DNA of 17,509 bases from Planctomycetota bacterium. Its GTDB lineage: Bacteria; Planctomycetota; Planctomycetia; Pirellulales; Pirellulaceae. How positions within the stretch are numbered: position 1 is the stretch's first letter; each line of letters begins with the position of its first letter. The notes under the pieces are model-generated. The model worked only from the letters and a program-made list of their open reading frames with translations. It did not search any database and was not told the origin of the DNA. The stretch spans positions 1-17,509 of the forward strand of contig JAHWKS010000010.1 of NCBI GenBank assembly GCA_019347795.1. The letters are read 5' to 3'. The position numbers and the translations under genes are program-made. Shown here piece by piece: positions 7,453-15,062 of the stretch.

Positions 7453-7778
7453 TTGGCGAATTCGATGGCGCCCTCGATCGACCAGTCCTTGGGCAGACGA
7501 AGTTTCTTGCTCTTGATCCGCTTCCATTGTTTGGGCGTCACGTCCACCACAAAAAGTCGATGGGCGTCGTCCGTACCCATGTCAACGCCGAAGTCGATGG
7601 GTACAACAGCGTCGTCAGTTCGATCGCTGATGAGTTCGTTAACTTCGATGAAGCGTATCTCCCGATCACCCGCGTTCTTTGGCAGGTAATAGACAGCAAC
7701 AACTCCCGGATCCGTCTTGAGATGTTCCTTGGCGTACCAGCGCGCCATCGCGTCTCGATTGAATTCTGTTTTCGGCAT
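7449..7778 (-). CDS. Small unrecognised protein, first gene of the HEPN-like module
   Basis: 109 residues from ATG 7778, with AAGGG about ten bases upstream; an ATG at 7817 lies inside a hairpin near the topA stop and is less likely. I do not recognise a named family. The sequence is soluble and mixed alpha/beta: an N-terminal helix FNRDAMARWYAKEHLKTDPG, strands VVAVYYLP and REIRFIEVN, a loop with DDAVVPIDFGVDMGTDDAHR, strand LFVVDVTP, and a helix PKQWKRIKSKKLRLPKDW. It lacks the GSxxxG...D(x)D pattern of MNT nucleotidyltransferases, the usual HEPN partner. Its TGA overlaps the ATG of the HEPN-like gene, so both products are probably made together and may bind each other. Local GC is lower than next door (30 of 60 bases in 7621-7680 against 39 of 60 in 8581-8640 of topA), hinting at acquisition. 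Confidence 0.75.
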   Translation of the reverse strand: MPKTEFNRDAMARWYAKEHLKTDPGVVAVYYLPKNAGDREIRFIEVNELISDRTDDAVVPIDFGVDMGTDDAHRLFVVDVTPKQWKRIKSKKLRLPKDWSIEGAIEFAK

Positions 7779-7807
7779 GATGAATCGCCCTTGGCTTAGG
7801 CTCGGAT

Positions 7808-7830
7808 CGCTCCGCATCCCGTCCGGAGCG
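7808..7830. terminator. Weak hairpin after topA
   Basis: CGCTCCG (7808-7814) and CGGAGCG (7824-7830) form a perfect 7-bp stem with a 9-nt loop, starting 8 nt past the topA stop. No T-tract follows on the minus strand, so termination there is only a possibility. Confidence 0.25.
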
Positions 7831-7838
7831 CCGCCAGC

Positions 7839-10523
7839 TCACTCCTTCGTCGCCTTCTTGCCGCCCTTCTTCTTGGTCTTCTTTTTCCCCGTCTTCTTCT
7901 TTGCCGCTTTCTTGGCCGGCGTCTTCTTGGCGGCTTTCTTCTTGGCGCCCCGTTTCTTCTTCGGCGGGGCTTTGGCGGCGCGCTCGGCTAAGAGGTCGAG
8001 GGCCTTCTCGAAGGTTACCTCATCCGGGTTCATGTCGCGGGGAAGCGAGGCGTTCGTGGTCCCGTCGGCGACGTAGGGGCCGTAGCGGCCTTCCATCAGT
8101 TGAACCACGTTGCCGGTGACGGGCGATTCCTCGAACTGCTTGATGAGCTGCTTCGAGCCGCGCTTCGGCTGGGCCAAAAGCTGCAGGGCCTGCTCCAGGC
8201 TCGCCTCCCAGGGAAGCGTGTTGCGGGGAAGCGAGCGTCGCTCCTTGCCGCATTGCACGTAAGGACCGTACGGGCCGTGGCAGGCCAGCACCGGCTCCTT
8301 CGACTCGGGATGCTCGCCTATGGTCTTGGGGAGCGACACGAGCTTGATCGCCGTCTCTAAGTCGAGGTCGTCATGGGGGATGCCTTTGAGCGAAACCGTC
8401 TTTTTGTCCTCGTCGTCCACCATCCCAAGCTGCAGGTACGGTCCCCACCGGCCGAGCTTGAGGAAGATCGGCTTTTGGGTGGCCGGGTCGATCCCCATCG
8501 GCTCGTCCCCCTTCTCCGCCTTCGCCAATAGCTCCAGCGCCGCCGGGACATCCAGCTCGTCGGGCGGGAGCTGGTCGAAGAGGTTCGCCTTCCGCTCGCC
8601 GTCGGGATTCTCCTGCAGCAGATACGGGCCGTTCTTGCCGATGCAGACGTAGATCGGCCCGGTGTGCTCGCCGCTCTCGGGCTGGCCCAAGATCATGCGG
8701 CGAGACTCGCGGCTGTCGATCTCCTCCATCTTCGAATCGACCCGCGGCTTGAGTCCCGGATCGCCGTCGCCGAAGTAGAACCGTTGCAGGTATTTCAGGT
8801 GCTCCGCTTCGCCGCGGCTGATGGCGTCGAGCTGCTCCTCCATCTCGGCGGTGAACTCGTAATCCACCAGCCGCGAGAGATGGTCCTCCATCAGCCGCAC
8901 CACGAGGAACGCCGTCCAGGTGGGCGCCAGGGCTTTGCCTTTCTTGAAGACGTACTCGCGGTTGAGGATCGTGTCGATGATGGACGCGTACGTGCTCGGC
9001 CGGCCGATGCCCCGCTTCTCCAGCTCCGCCGTGAGCGACGCCTCCGTGAACCGCGCCGGCGCCTGCGTGGTGTGGCTCTTCTCTTCCAGGTTGCGGCAAT
9101 CGACTTTCTCCTGCTCGGCCACTTGCGGGAGCAGCGTTTCCTGGTCCGCCAGCTCGGCTTCGGGATCGTCGGAGCCTTCCACGTACGCCCGCAGGTAGCC
9201 GGCGAAGTCGATGATCTTGCCCGAGGTCTGGAACACCGCCCTCTCCCCTTCGATGCGGATGGTGATCCGCCGGCCGTGGGCGTCTTTCATCTGGCTGGCG
9301 ACGGTCCGCTTCCAGATCAGCTCGAACAGGCGGTACTCATCGTTGGAGAGGGCCGCCTTCATCGCCTGCGGCGTCTCGAAGGGATGGCCGGCGGGACGGA
9401 TCGCCTCGTGCGCCTCCTGAGCGTTCTTCACCTTCGAGGAATAGACGCGCGGCTTCTCCGGCAGATAGTCGCCGCCGTACTCCGACTGCACCAAATCCCG
9501 CGCGGCCTGCACCGCCACCTGGGCCAGATTGGTGGAGTCGGTTCGCATGTAGGTGATGTGGCCGTTCTCATACAGCCCCTGCGCCAGCCGCATCGTGTGG
9601 CGGGCGGTGAACCCGAGCTTGCGGTTCGCCTCCTGTTGCAGCGTGCTCGTGGTGAACGGGGCATAGGGCGCAGACCTCCACGGCTTCTCTTCGACCGAGA
9701 CAATGCGGAACTCCGCCTTCCGCAACCGCTCGGCCAGCTCGTGAACGCCTTTCTCATCGAGCTGGATGCACTGCTCGTTGGCGAGCTTCCCGGTGGCGGA
9801 GTCGAAGTCGTCGCCCGAGGGGATCTTGCGGCCGTCAACCGACATCAGCTCGGCCTTGAACTCCTGGCCGCCGGTGTTGGCGAACAGGCCGATCAGATCC
9901 CAATAGGTGGCCGAGACGAAGGCCCGCCGCTGCCGCTCCCGCTGCACGATCAGCCGCGTTGCGACGCTTTGCACGCGGCCGGCGCTGGTGCCGTAGCCGA
10001 TCTTCCGCCACAACAGCGGAGAAACTTCGTAGCCGTAGAGGCGGTCGAGAATCCGCCGGGCCTCCTGAGCCTTGACGAGCTGCTCGTCGATGTCCCGCGG
10101 CGACGCAAGGGCCTCTTTAATCGCCTCTTCCGTAATCTCATGAAACACGAGCCGACGGACCGGCACCTTGGGTTGGAGCAACTGGCAAAGATGCCAGCTA
10201 ATCGCCTCCCCCTCGCGATCTTCGTCCGTCGCCAGATAGAGGTCCTTGCACTCTTTGAGGGCCTTCTTGAGCTTCGTGACCTGCTGTTTCTTGTCGGGGG
10301 GGACGATGTAGAGCGGCTGGAAGCCCTCCTGGACGTTCACTCCTAACTTGGCCCAGTCAAAGGCTTTGAACTGCTCGGGGACCTGATCGGCCTTGTTGGG
10401 CAGGTCGCGGACGTGCCCCACGCTGGCCTCCACCTGGAAGTCGGCGCCCAGGATTTTGCCGATGGTCCTGGCTTTGGCGGGCGACTCGACGATCACCAGC
10501 GATTTATCCGCGTTTTTGGCCAT
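7839..10523 (-). CDS. topA: DNA topoisomerase I (type IA)
   Basis: 894 residues. The enzyme relaxes negatively supercoiled DNA through a 5'-phosphotyrosine intermediate. The TOPRIM domain starts at LVIVESPAKART (Glu13 catalytic) and contains TDEDREGE (Asp100, Asp102, Glu104) for Mg2+. The active tyrosine is Tyr325 in GHITYMRTDS; KIGYGTSAGRVQSVA (about 174-188) and GIGRPSTYASI (about 505-515) are the other family landmarks. After about residue 620 come four C-terminal repeats marked by NGPYL, WGPYL, YGPYV and YGPYV. There are no four-cysteine zinc fingers. The last 43 residues are almost all Lys and Ala, with Pro and Gly, like tails of actinobacterial TopA and histone H1. GGAAG lies about 12 nt before the start. 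It is divergent from the PpiD-like gene across a 177-nt promoter region. Confidence 0.97.
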   Translation of the reverse strand: MAKNADKSLVIVESPAKARTIGKILGADFQVEASVGHVRDLPNKADQVPEQFKAFDWAKLGVNVQEGFQPLYIVPPDKKQQVTKLKKALKECKDLYLATDEDREGEAISWHLCQLLQPKVPVRRLVFHEITEEAIKEALASPRDIDEQLVKAQEARRILDRLYGYEVSPLLWRKIGYGTSAGRVQSVATRLIVQRERQRRAFVSATYWDLIGLFANTGGQEFKAELMSVDGRKIPSGDDFDSATGKLANEQCIQLDEKGVHELAERLRKAEFRIVSVEEKPWRSAPYAPFTTSTLQQEANRKLGFTARHTMRLAQGLYENGHITYMRTDSTNLAQVAVQAARDLVQSEYGGDYLPEKPRVYSSKVKNAQEAHEAIRPAGHPFETPQAMKAALSNDEYRLFELIWKRTVASQMKDAHGRRITIRIEGERAVFQTSGKIIDFAGYLRAYVEGSDDPEAELADQETLLPQVAEQEKVDCRNLEEKSHTTQAPARFTEASLTAELEKRGIGRPSTYASIIDTILNREYVFKKGKALAPTWTAFLVVRLMEDHLSRLVDYEFTAEMEEQLDAISRGEAEHLKYLQRFYFGDGDPGLKPRVDSKMEEIDSRESRRMILGQPESGEHTGPIYVCIGKNGPYLLQENPDGERKANLFDQLPPDELDVPAALELLAKAEKGDEPMGIDPATQKPIFLKLGRWGPYLQLGMVDDEDKKTVSLKGIPHDDLDLETAIKLVSLPKTIGEHPESKEPVLACHGPYGPYVQCGKERRSLPRNTLPWEASLEQALQLLAQPKRGSKQLIKQFEESPVTGNVVQLMEGRYGPYVADGTTNASLPRDMNPDEVTFEKALDLLAERAAKAPPKKKRGAKKKAAKKTPAKKAAKKKTGKKKTKKKGGKKATKE

Positions 10524-10549
10524 GCGATTGCCGGACTTCCTGTTTGGGA

Positions 10550-10577
10550 TTGAATTTACGTCGATCCATCCTACAAT
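10550..10577 (+). promoter_or_regulatory. Likely sigma70-type promoter for the PpiD-like gene
   Basis: TTGAAT (10550-10555) is followed after 16 nt by TACAAT (10572-10577), which are four of six and five of six consensus bases. Transcription would start near 10584, giving a leader of about 117 nt that contains the 10622-10648 hairpin. Confidence 0.5.
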
Positions 10578-10602
10578 CGGTCAGATTGTCGGGTCGCGTA
10601 GA

Positions 10603-10638
10603 ATTATAGGGTTAATCGGCCCCGAGCCGCCCTGTCAA
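10603..10638 (-). promoter_or_regulatory. Unusual promoter-like pair for topA (24-nt spacer)
   Basis: The minus strand carries a perfect TTGACA (10638-10633) and a perfect TATAAT (10608-10603), but 24 nt apart instead of about 17. The TATAAT sits about 80 nt before the topA ATG. It may work as a -10 with an activator or in supercoiled DNA only, or the TTGACA may be chance. Confidence 0.35.
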
Positions 10639-10648
10639 GTCGGCTCGG
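10622..10648. repeat. Perfect 8-bp inverted repeat in the topA/PpiD promoter region
   Basis: CCGAGCCG (10622-10629) and CGGCTCGG (10641-10648) are perfect inverted copies around an 11-nt loop, which holds the minus-strand TTGACA. It could be an operator, a leader hairpin of the plus-strand mRNA, or a cruciform site. Confidence 0.5.
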
Positions 10649-10700
10649 CCGCCGCATGCCCCCCTCCTCCGGATGATCGCAAGCACGGATAGAAGCTCCT

Positions 10701-13094
10701 ATGGCCAGCCCGTTTAACATCTTTCGCAAACGCCAGCGAATGCTTTTGGTGGTGATTGGCGTGTTGTGCATTTTTGTCTTTACCGTGGGAGACATCATCC
10801 TCCAGTGGTTCGGGCCGGACACCACCGTCGGCCGGGAGGTGGAGACGGTTGTCACCTGGAAGGGGGGCGACCTGGATCAAGATGAGTTGGCCGCCCTCCG
10901 CACGCAGCACAACTTGACCATCGCGTATCTGAGCCAGGTTGTTTCCGAGACGCTGAAGAAGGAAGGCTCGCCGAAAGGGGCGGGCGTGACGCGGAACCGG
11001 CAGGGGCAGATTATGGATCCGGGAATCTCTGCCGACGACTCCGACCTGCGGCTAGTGCGCACGCTGCTGTTGGCCGAAGAGGCCGAGAAGCTGGGGATGG
11101 AGATCCCCGATCTGGCGATCATCGATTTTCTCGCAGACCTGAGCGACAGCACACTCTCCAGCGAAGAGCTGCGGAACCTGCTGCACGGCGCCACCCGCGG
11201 CCGGCTGACCCGCGATCAACTCTTCAATCACCTTCGCCGCGAGCTGCTGGCCCGCAACTACCTTCGGCTGGCGGCGGCGGGGGATGTGATGACTCCCGAC
11301 GACGCCTGGAGCTACTACAACCGGCTGACGCGCCGCATCGACGCCTCGCTGGTGGAATTCCGGGCCGAGGACTACCTCGACAAGGCGCCGCAGCCGACGG
11401 AGGAGCAAATCCGCGAGCTTTACGAGGAATACAAGGATCAGTTCCCCTTTCCCGGCTCACCCGAACCGGGCTTCAAAGAGCGGGCGCAGTTCGAGTTCGC
11501 CTACTTCAAGTCGAACTACGACAAGTTCATGGAAGAGGAGAAGGCCAAGATCTCCGCCGAGGAGGTGCAGACGCACTACGAGGAAAACAAGGAGCAGTAC
11601 ACGGTTCCCGAGTTGCCCGACCTCCCTGACGTGAAGACGCCGCCGGAGAAAATCGAAACCGAGAAGACTGAGGAGACGCCGGAGGCGAAAGCGAAGGAAA
11701 CGGAGTCGCCCGCGGACGCACCCGCCGAGGAGAAGCCGGAGGGGGATGCGCCCGCCGAGCCTGCGGTCGAAGAGGTGAAGCCGTCGCCGGAGGCGCCGAA
11801 AGAAGAAAGTCCCGAACCGCCCGCCGAGAGCGATCCTCCTCAGCCGGAGGATTCCTCCTCGCTGCAGCAAGATGCGCAGTTCCTCGTCGCCTTCCAGCCG
11901 CCGGCCGAGAGCGACGCCGTGACGGAGGAGCCGGCAAGTGACGCCGAACCGGCCGCGCCCGCCGACGAGAGCGAGGCGAAGCAACCGGCCGAAGACGCCG
12001 AACCGAAAGAGGCGCCGGCCGATCCCGAAGCCGAGAAACCCGAGACGCCTGCGACCGAAGAAGCCGAAAAGACCCATACGCCGGCAACCGAGGAACCCGA
12101 GAAGGAGGCCGAGTATCAGCCGCTCTCGGAAGTCGAGGATGATATCCGCCGCACCCTTGCCGCCGACGCCGTGCGCGAGCGGATCGACGCCGCTCTCAGC
12201 GAGGCGGAGCGGGCCGTCAAGCGCTACGGTCGTTCGTATCGCAACTACGTCAATCGGCCGGAAGGCGCCAAGGGACGCAAGCCCCAGAAGCCGGATTTTG
12301 AGGAGCTCGCCCAGCGGCTCGGCCTCACCTACGAACGTACGCCTCTGGTAGATGCGTTAACGGTGGGCGAAACGGAATTGGGACAGACGTTCACCAGGCC
12401 GACCCGTGAATCCATAATGATGACGGGTAGTTTCCAGGGGATTCCGTTCGTCCAAATCGCGATGCAAAGCGAAGAGGCGTTGCTGTACGAGCCGAAGCGC
12501 ATATCCGGCGGGTTCGACGAGTATCTTTACTGGCCGACTGGGATCGAGCCCAGCCACACGCCGCCCCTGGAGGAAGTGCGCGACGACGTGGTCCGCGCCT
12601 GGCGGCTGAAGCAGGCGTTTGAAATCGCGAAGCGCCAGGCGGAGCAGGCGGCCGAAAAGGTCCGCAAGGCGCCCCATGAGCGACCGCTGGGCGAGGTGCT
12701 GAGCCTGGAGGAAGCGGAGATCATTCAGCCGCCGGCGTTCAGTTGGATGTCGGCCGGGCAGTCGATTCCCTTCGGCGGCGGTCAGCCGCGGATGAGCGAC
12801 GTGGAAGGGGTCGAGAACCCCGGCGACGAGTTCTTCCGCGCCGCCTACGCCCTGGCGCCGGGCGAAGCGGGCGTCGCCCCCAACGCCTCCAAGACCGCGG
12901 TTTACCTGATCCGCGTGAGCGGCTCCACGCCGTCGGAGACGGTTCTCCGCGACATGTTCTGGCAGGGCGGCGTGCAGTTCAATCCCAACCTCCAATACGT
13001 CGCCCGCCTCGAGCAGCAGAAAAAGATCTTTGAATGGCTCGAGGACCTGGAGAAGCAATGGGGCCTGGATTGGCAGCGTCCCCCGCGCGGCTAG
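10701..13094 (+). CDS. PpiD/SurA_N-like membrane-anchored periplasmic chaperone with long acidic linker
   Basis: 797 residues. A short basic N-terminus (FNIFRKRQR) and one membrane segment (about 14-36) anchor a periplasmic body, as in PpiD. Residues 40-300 match the SurA_N/PpiD chaperone region: a helix-rich stretch including SSEELRNLLHGATRGRLTRD and ISAEEVQTHYEENKEQY. Residues about 303-471 are an almost pure Glu/Pro/Ala/Lys linker that interrupts this region; it resumes with PLSEVEDDIRRTLAADAVRE. Residues 530-797 hold a PpiD-like C-terminal part (PDFEELAQRLGLTYERTPLV, FFRAAYALAPGE, ASKTAVYLIRV). A complete parvulin isomerase domain with its usual signature was not found, so a folding-helper role without isomerase activity is likely. 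Expected role: assisting exported proteins at the inner membrane. The ATG has only a weak upstream AGAAG. Confidence 0.8.
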   Translation: MASPFNIFRKRQRMLLVVIGVLCIFVFTVGDIILQWFGPDTTVGREVETVVTWKGGDLDQDELAALRTQHNLTIAYLSQVVSETLKKEGSPKGAGVTRNRQGQIMDPGISADDSDLRLVRTLLLAEEAEKLGMEIPDLAIIDFLADLSDSTLSSEELRNLLHGATRGRLTRDQLFNHLRRELLARNYLRLAAAGDVMTPDDAWSYYNRLTRRIDASLVEFRAEDYLDKAPQPTEEQIRELYEEYKDQFPFPGSPEPGFKERAQFEFAYFKSNYDKFMEEEKAKISAEEVQTHYEENKEQYTVPELPDLPDVKTPPEKIETEKTEETPEAKAKETESPADAPAEEKPEGDAPAEPAVEEVKPSPEAPKEESPEPPAESDPPQPEDSSSLQQDAQFLVAFQPPAESDAVTEEPASDAEPAAPADESEAKQPAEDAEPKEAPADPEAEKPETPATEEAEKTHTPATEEPEKEAEYQPLSEVEDDIRRTLAADAVRERIDAALSEAERAVKRYGRSYRNYVNRPEGAKGRKPQKPDFEELAQRLGLTYERTPLVDALTVGETELGQTFTRPTRESIMMTGSFQGIPFVQIAMQSEEALLYEPKRISGGFDEYLYWPTGIEPSHTPPLEEVRDDVVRAWRLKQAFEIAKRQAEQAAEKVRKAPHERPLGEVLSLEEAEIIQPPAFSWMSAGQSIPFGGGQPRMSDVEGVENPGDEFFRAAYALAPGEAGVAPNASKTAVYLIRVSGSTPSETVLRDMFWQGGVQFNPNLQYVARLEQQKKIFEWLEDLEKQWGLDWQRPPRG

Positions 13095-13129
13095 ATTCCG
13101 AGACGGCTGCCGGGCCGACGGTTTCTAAC

Positions 13130-13231
13130 ACAGAAGAAACCGAACAGGAGGCAACGGAGAGAACAGAGAGAGTATAAAGATCATGAACTCATTCTCTGTT
13201 CCCTCTGTTTTCTCCTGTTAGCTTTTTCTGT
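13130..13231. terminator. Long imperfect palindrome, probable bidirectional terminator
   Basis: Core arms 13143-13169 and 13193-13219 (27 nt each) match as inverted copies at 23 of 27 positions; the left arm starts AACAGGAGGCAACGGAG. Outer flanks (ACAGAAGAAA at 13130, TTTTTCTGT to 13231) extend the pairing. On the plus strand the right arm is followed by AGCTTTTTCTG, a T-tract that suits termination of the PpiD-like gene 36 nt upstream; the minus strand continues with TTTCTTC after the left arm. It separates two convergent genes. Purine/pyrimidine strand bias is strong in both arms. It may also be a dispersed element. Confidence 0.6.
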
Positions 13232-13264
13232 CTTGAGCACGTGTCGTGGAGGCAACCGCGTCGC

Positions 13265-14530
13265 TCAACGCGAGAGGACGGCGGCGCCTCGTGCGTCGGC
13301 ATCGGTGTTCGGGGCGAGATATTGGCGGTTGTGCGGGACCGACCTCTGCTGCCGCCGGCGGGAGCGCCGCCGGCGCCGCCAGAGCAGAAAGCCGGTTGTG
13401 TATAAAATCGCCGGAACGAAACCGGTGAAGAAAACGATCCAACGCCCGATCAGCCCGAACGCCTCGCCGTTGTGCAGCGGGAATTGCCAGGCGATGAACG
13501 TGTCGGCGGCGGTGAAGTCCTGCGGGCGCCGCACGGCAACGATATCGCCGGTGCGCGCGTCAATCCAAAGCTGCGTGCGTCCGAAGGAGCGCTGGACCTC
13601 GCCGGGCTGACGGAAGGCCACCTCGTAGACGCCGTCCTCGCCTTGAGGCGGATGGAAATGGCAGAAGGTCGCATCCGGGTAGACCTTCTGGCCGATCGCG
13701 ATCGCCTGCTCGGGCGTCAGCGGCGCCCTTCCAGGGCGCCCGGACGATTCAAGATCGGTCGGCGGAAGCGTCTCTTCCGATAACGCCGTCACCATCGGCT
13801 TGACCCACTCGGGAAAGATCATGTAGACGCCGGTAAAGGCGATCACCAGCAGGATCGCGGCGCTCAGCACTCCGAGGGTCTTGTGGAGATCGTAATTGAA
13901 GCGGCTTCCGCGGCGGACGGCGAACGCTGCCCGCCAGCCGTTCTTCCAAAGCGGCCACCAAAGATAGACGCCGCTGCCGATGGAAAGCATGAAAATCAGT
14001 CCGCCGACGCCGACGAGGGTTTCTCCGAAGTCCCCGCCGTGCAGCGTGTAGTGGAGCTTGTAGATCCACGACATGAGGTCCTCCCCCCACACGCGCTGGC
14101 CGATGACCTTGGCCGTATAGGGATCGACGTAGACCTGAGAAAACACCGGCTCTTCTTCCGTTCCGCCTTGGAACCAAACGATCCAAACGCCGTTCTCGAC
14201 GCGGGGCGAGCTGAGGGCCGCCGCCTGCTTCGGCTCGCCGCGATAGGCCGCTTCGGCCGCGGCGACCGCTTCAGCCAGGGGCCGCCGCGGCCCAACCCCT
14301 TCGGTCAGCAAGAGGTTTGGATTCAACCACTCGTCGATGGCGTGATCGAACACCAGGAGACTTCCCGTCAGGCCGAGCAGCACGAACAAGAGGCCCACGG
14401 TCAGACCAAGCCAGCGATGAACCGTCAGCCAGGCCCTGCGCAGAGCGACGCGGGACGGCGCCGACGGCGTCTCGTTGCGGAGATCCGATGGCGACGTCGC
14501 CGCCCTAGTTGAAGCGATCGGCTGATTCAT
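13265..14530 (-). CDS. PepSY-associated membrane protein (PiuB family, iron-linked reductase/transport component)
   Basis: 421 residues with four predicted membrane segments (about 39-61, 169-192, 219-239, 361-383) and two exported loops that carry PepSY-like beta folds (VYVDPYTAKVIGQRVWGED and LWIDARTGDIVAVRRPQDF). Conserved histidines that may bind heme sit next to the membrane segments: His38 in TVHRWLG, His160 and His164 in KLHYTLHGG, His216 in DLHKTLG and His353 in PLHNGEAFG. Family members are often iron-regulated and have been linked to siderophore reduction or uptake. The tail after the last segment is Arg-rich and cytoplasmic. It is the last gene of a three-gene operon, starting 6 nt after the stop of the lipoprotein gene, behind a Fur-box-like palindrome. 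Confidence 0.9.
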   Translation of the reverse strand: MNQPIASTRAATSPSDLRNETPSAPSRVALRRAWLTVHRWLGLTVGLLFVLLGLTGSLLVFDHAIDEWLNPNLLLTEGVGPRRPLAEAVAAAEAAYRGEPKQAAALSSPRVENGVWIVWFQGGTEEEPVFSQVYVDPYTAKVIGQRVWGEDLMSWIYKLHYTLHGGDFGETLVGVGGLIFMLSIGSGVYLWWPLWKNGWRAAFAVRRGSRFNYDLHKTLGVLSAAILLVIAFTGVYMIFPEWVKPMVTALSEETLPPTDLESSGRPGRAPLTPEQAIAIGQKVYPDATFCHFHPPQGEDGVYEVAFRQPGEVQRSFGRTQLWIDARTGDIVAVRRPQDFTAADTFIAWQFPLHNGEAFGLIGRWIVFFTGFVPAILYTTGFLLWRRRRRSRRRQQRSVPHNRQYLAPNTDADARGAAVLSR

Positions 14531-14536
14531 CGGCTC

Positions 14537-15055
14537 TTATTTCCCCATGCCGGGACCCGGCGGCGAGTGTCGGGGCGACTGCGCTTCTTCGGCGGAAAGC
14601 ACTTTGGCGCCCGTGATCTCGATCGGCGGCAGCTCATTCTCTCCCTCGCCGATCATCACATTCCATTGCGACCGTTCGGGAACGGCGTAGGCGCCGCCTA
14701 ATCGATCCGCCAGGGACGGCTGCGTGACGTCCGGCGGCCACCTCAGGACCACCGCGTAATCGCCCGCCGGGGCGCCGTCCCCTTTTTCGTACGTGGAAAG
14801 CGTGTAGGCGCCGTCCTCTTGGACGATGGCCCACGGCCGGGAATTGCGCACGTCCGGCTGTTCACCCGTCGAATGAAGCTCGACCACCGCGCCCACAGGC
14901 GGCTGGCCGTTGATCGTGATCCGGCCGTGAGCGGGATACGTCTCGGCTTGCCAGTCCTCTCCGCCGCAACCGACGCAGGCGAGGGCGGTTGTCGTGGCGA
15001 GCAGCAGAACGAACGAGGCGTGCGAATGTCGGCGGAACTGGTGCTGTTGTGTCAT
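14537..15055 (-). CDS. Putative lipoprotein with transthyretin/carboxypeptidase-regulatory-like domain
   Basis: 172 residues. The N-terminus has a basic stretch, a hydrophobic core (FVLLLATTTALA) and a lipobox ending in Cys around residue 30 (CVGCGG), so the protein is probably lipid-anchored. The following domain has the beta-sandwich pattern of planctomycete TTR-52/carboxypeptidase-regulatory lipoproteins: HGRITINGQPPVGAVVELHS, an EDGAYTLSTYEKGDGAPAGDY core and VVLRWPP. The last 25 residues (SAEEAQSPRHSPPGPGMGK) look disordered. No enzymatic residues are evident; binding or scaffold roles are inferred from the fold. It is the middle gene of the operon, 7 nt after the DUF1559 stop and 6 nt before the PepSY gene, with GGGAGAG about 13 nt before its ATG. 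Confidence 0.8.
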   Translation of the reverse strand: MTQQHQFRRHSHASFVLLLATTTALACVGCGGEDWQAETYPAHGRITINGQPPVGAVVELHSTGEQPDVRNSRPWAIVQEDGAYTLSTYEKGDGAPAGDYAVVLRWPPDVTQPSLADRLGGAYAVPERSQWNVMIGEGENELPPIEITGAKVLSAEEAQSPRHSPPGPGMGK

Positions 15056-15062
15056 GGTCGAT

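Noticed and set aside
7453..7527. Longer start for the HEPN-like gene
   Set aside because: It would overlap the partner gene by 79 nt with atypical Gln/Arg-rich residues; the ATGA overlap at 7449-7452 is more natural.
8664..10346. Plus-strand open frame of 560 codons opposite topA
   Set aside because: Antisense to the conserved core of topoisomerase I, with skewed composition and no family resemblance.
11457..12077. Minus-strand Arg/Leu/Gly-rich frame opposite the acidic linker
   Set aside because: The Gly/Leu/Arg repeats are the simple complement of the Glu/Pro/Ala codons of the PpiD-like linker.
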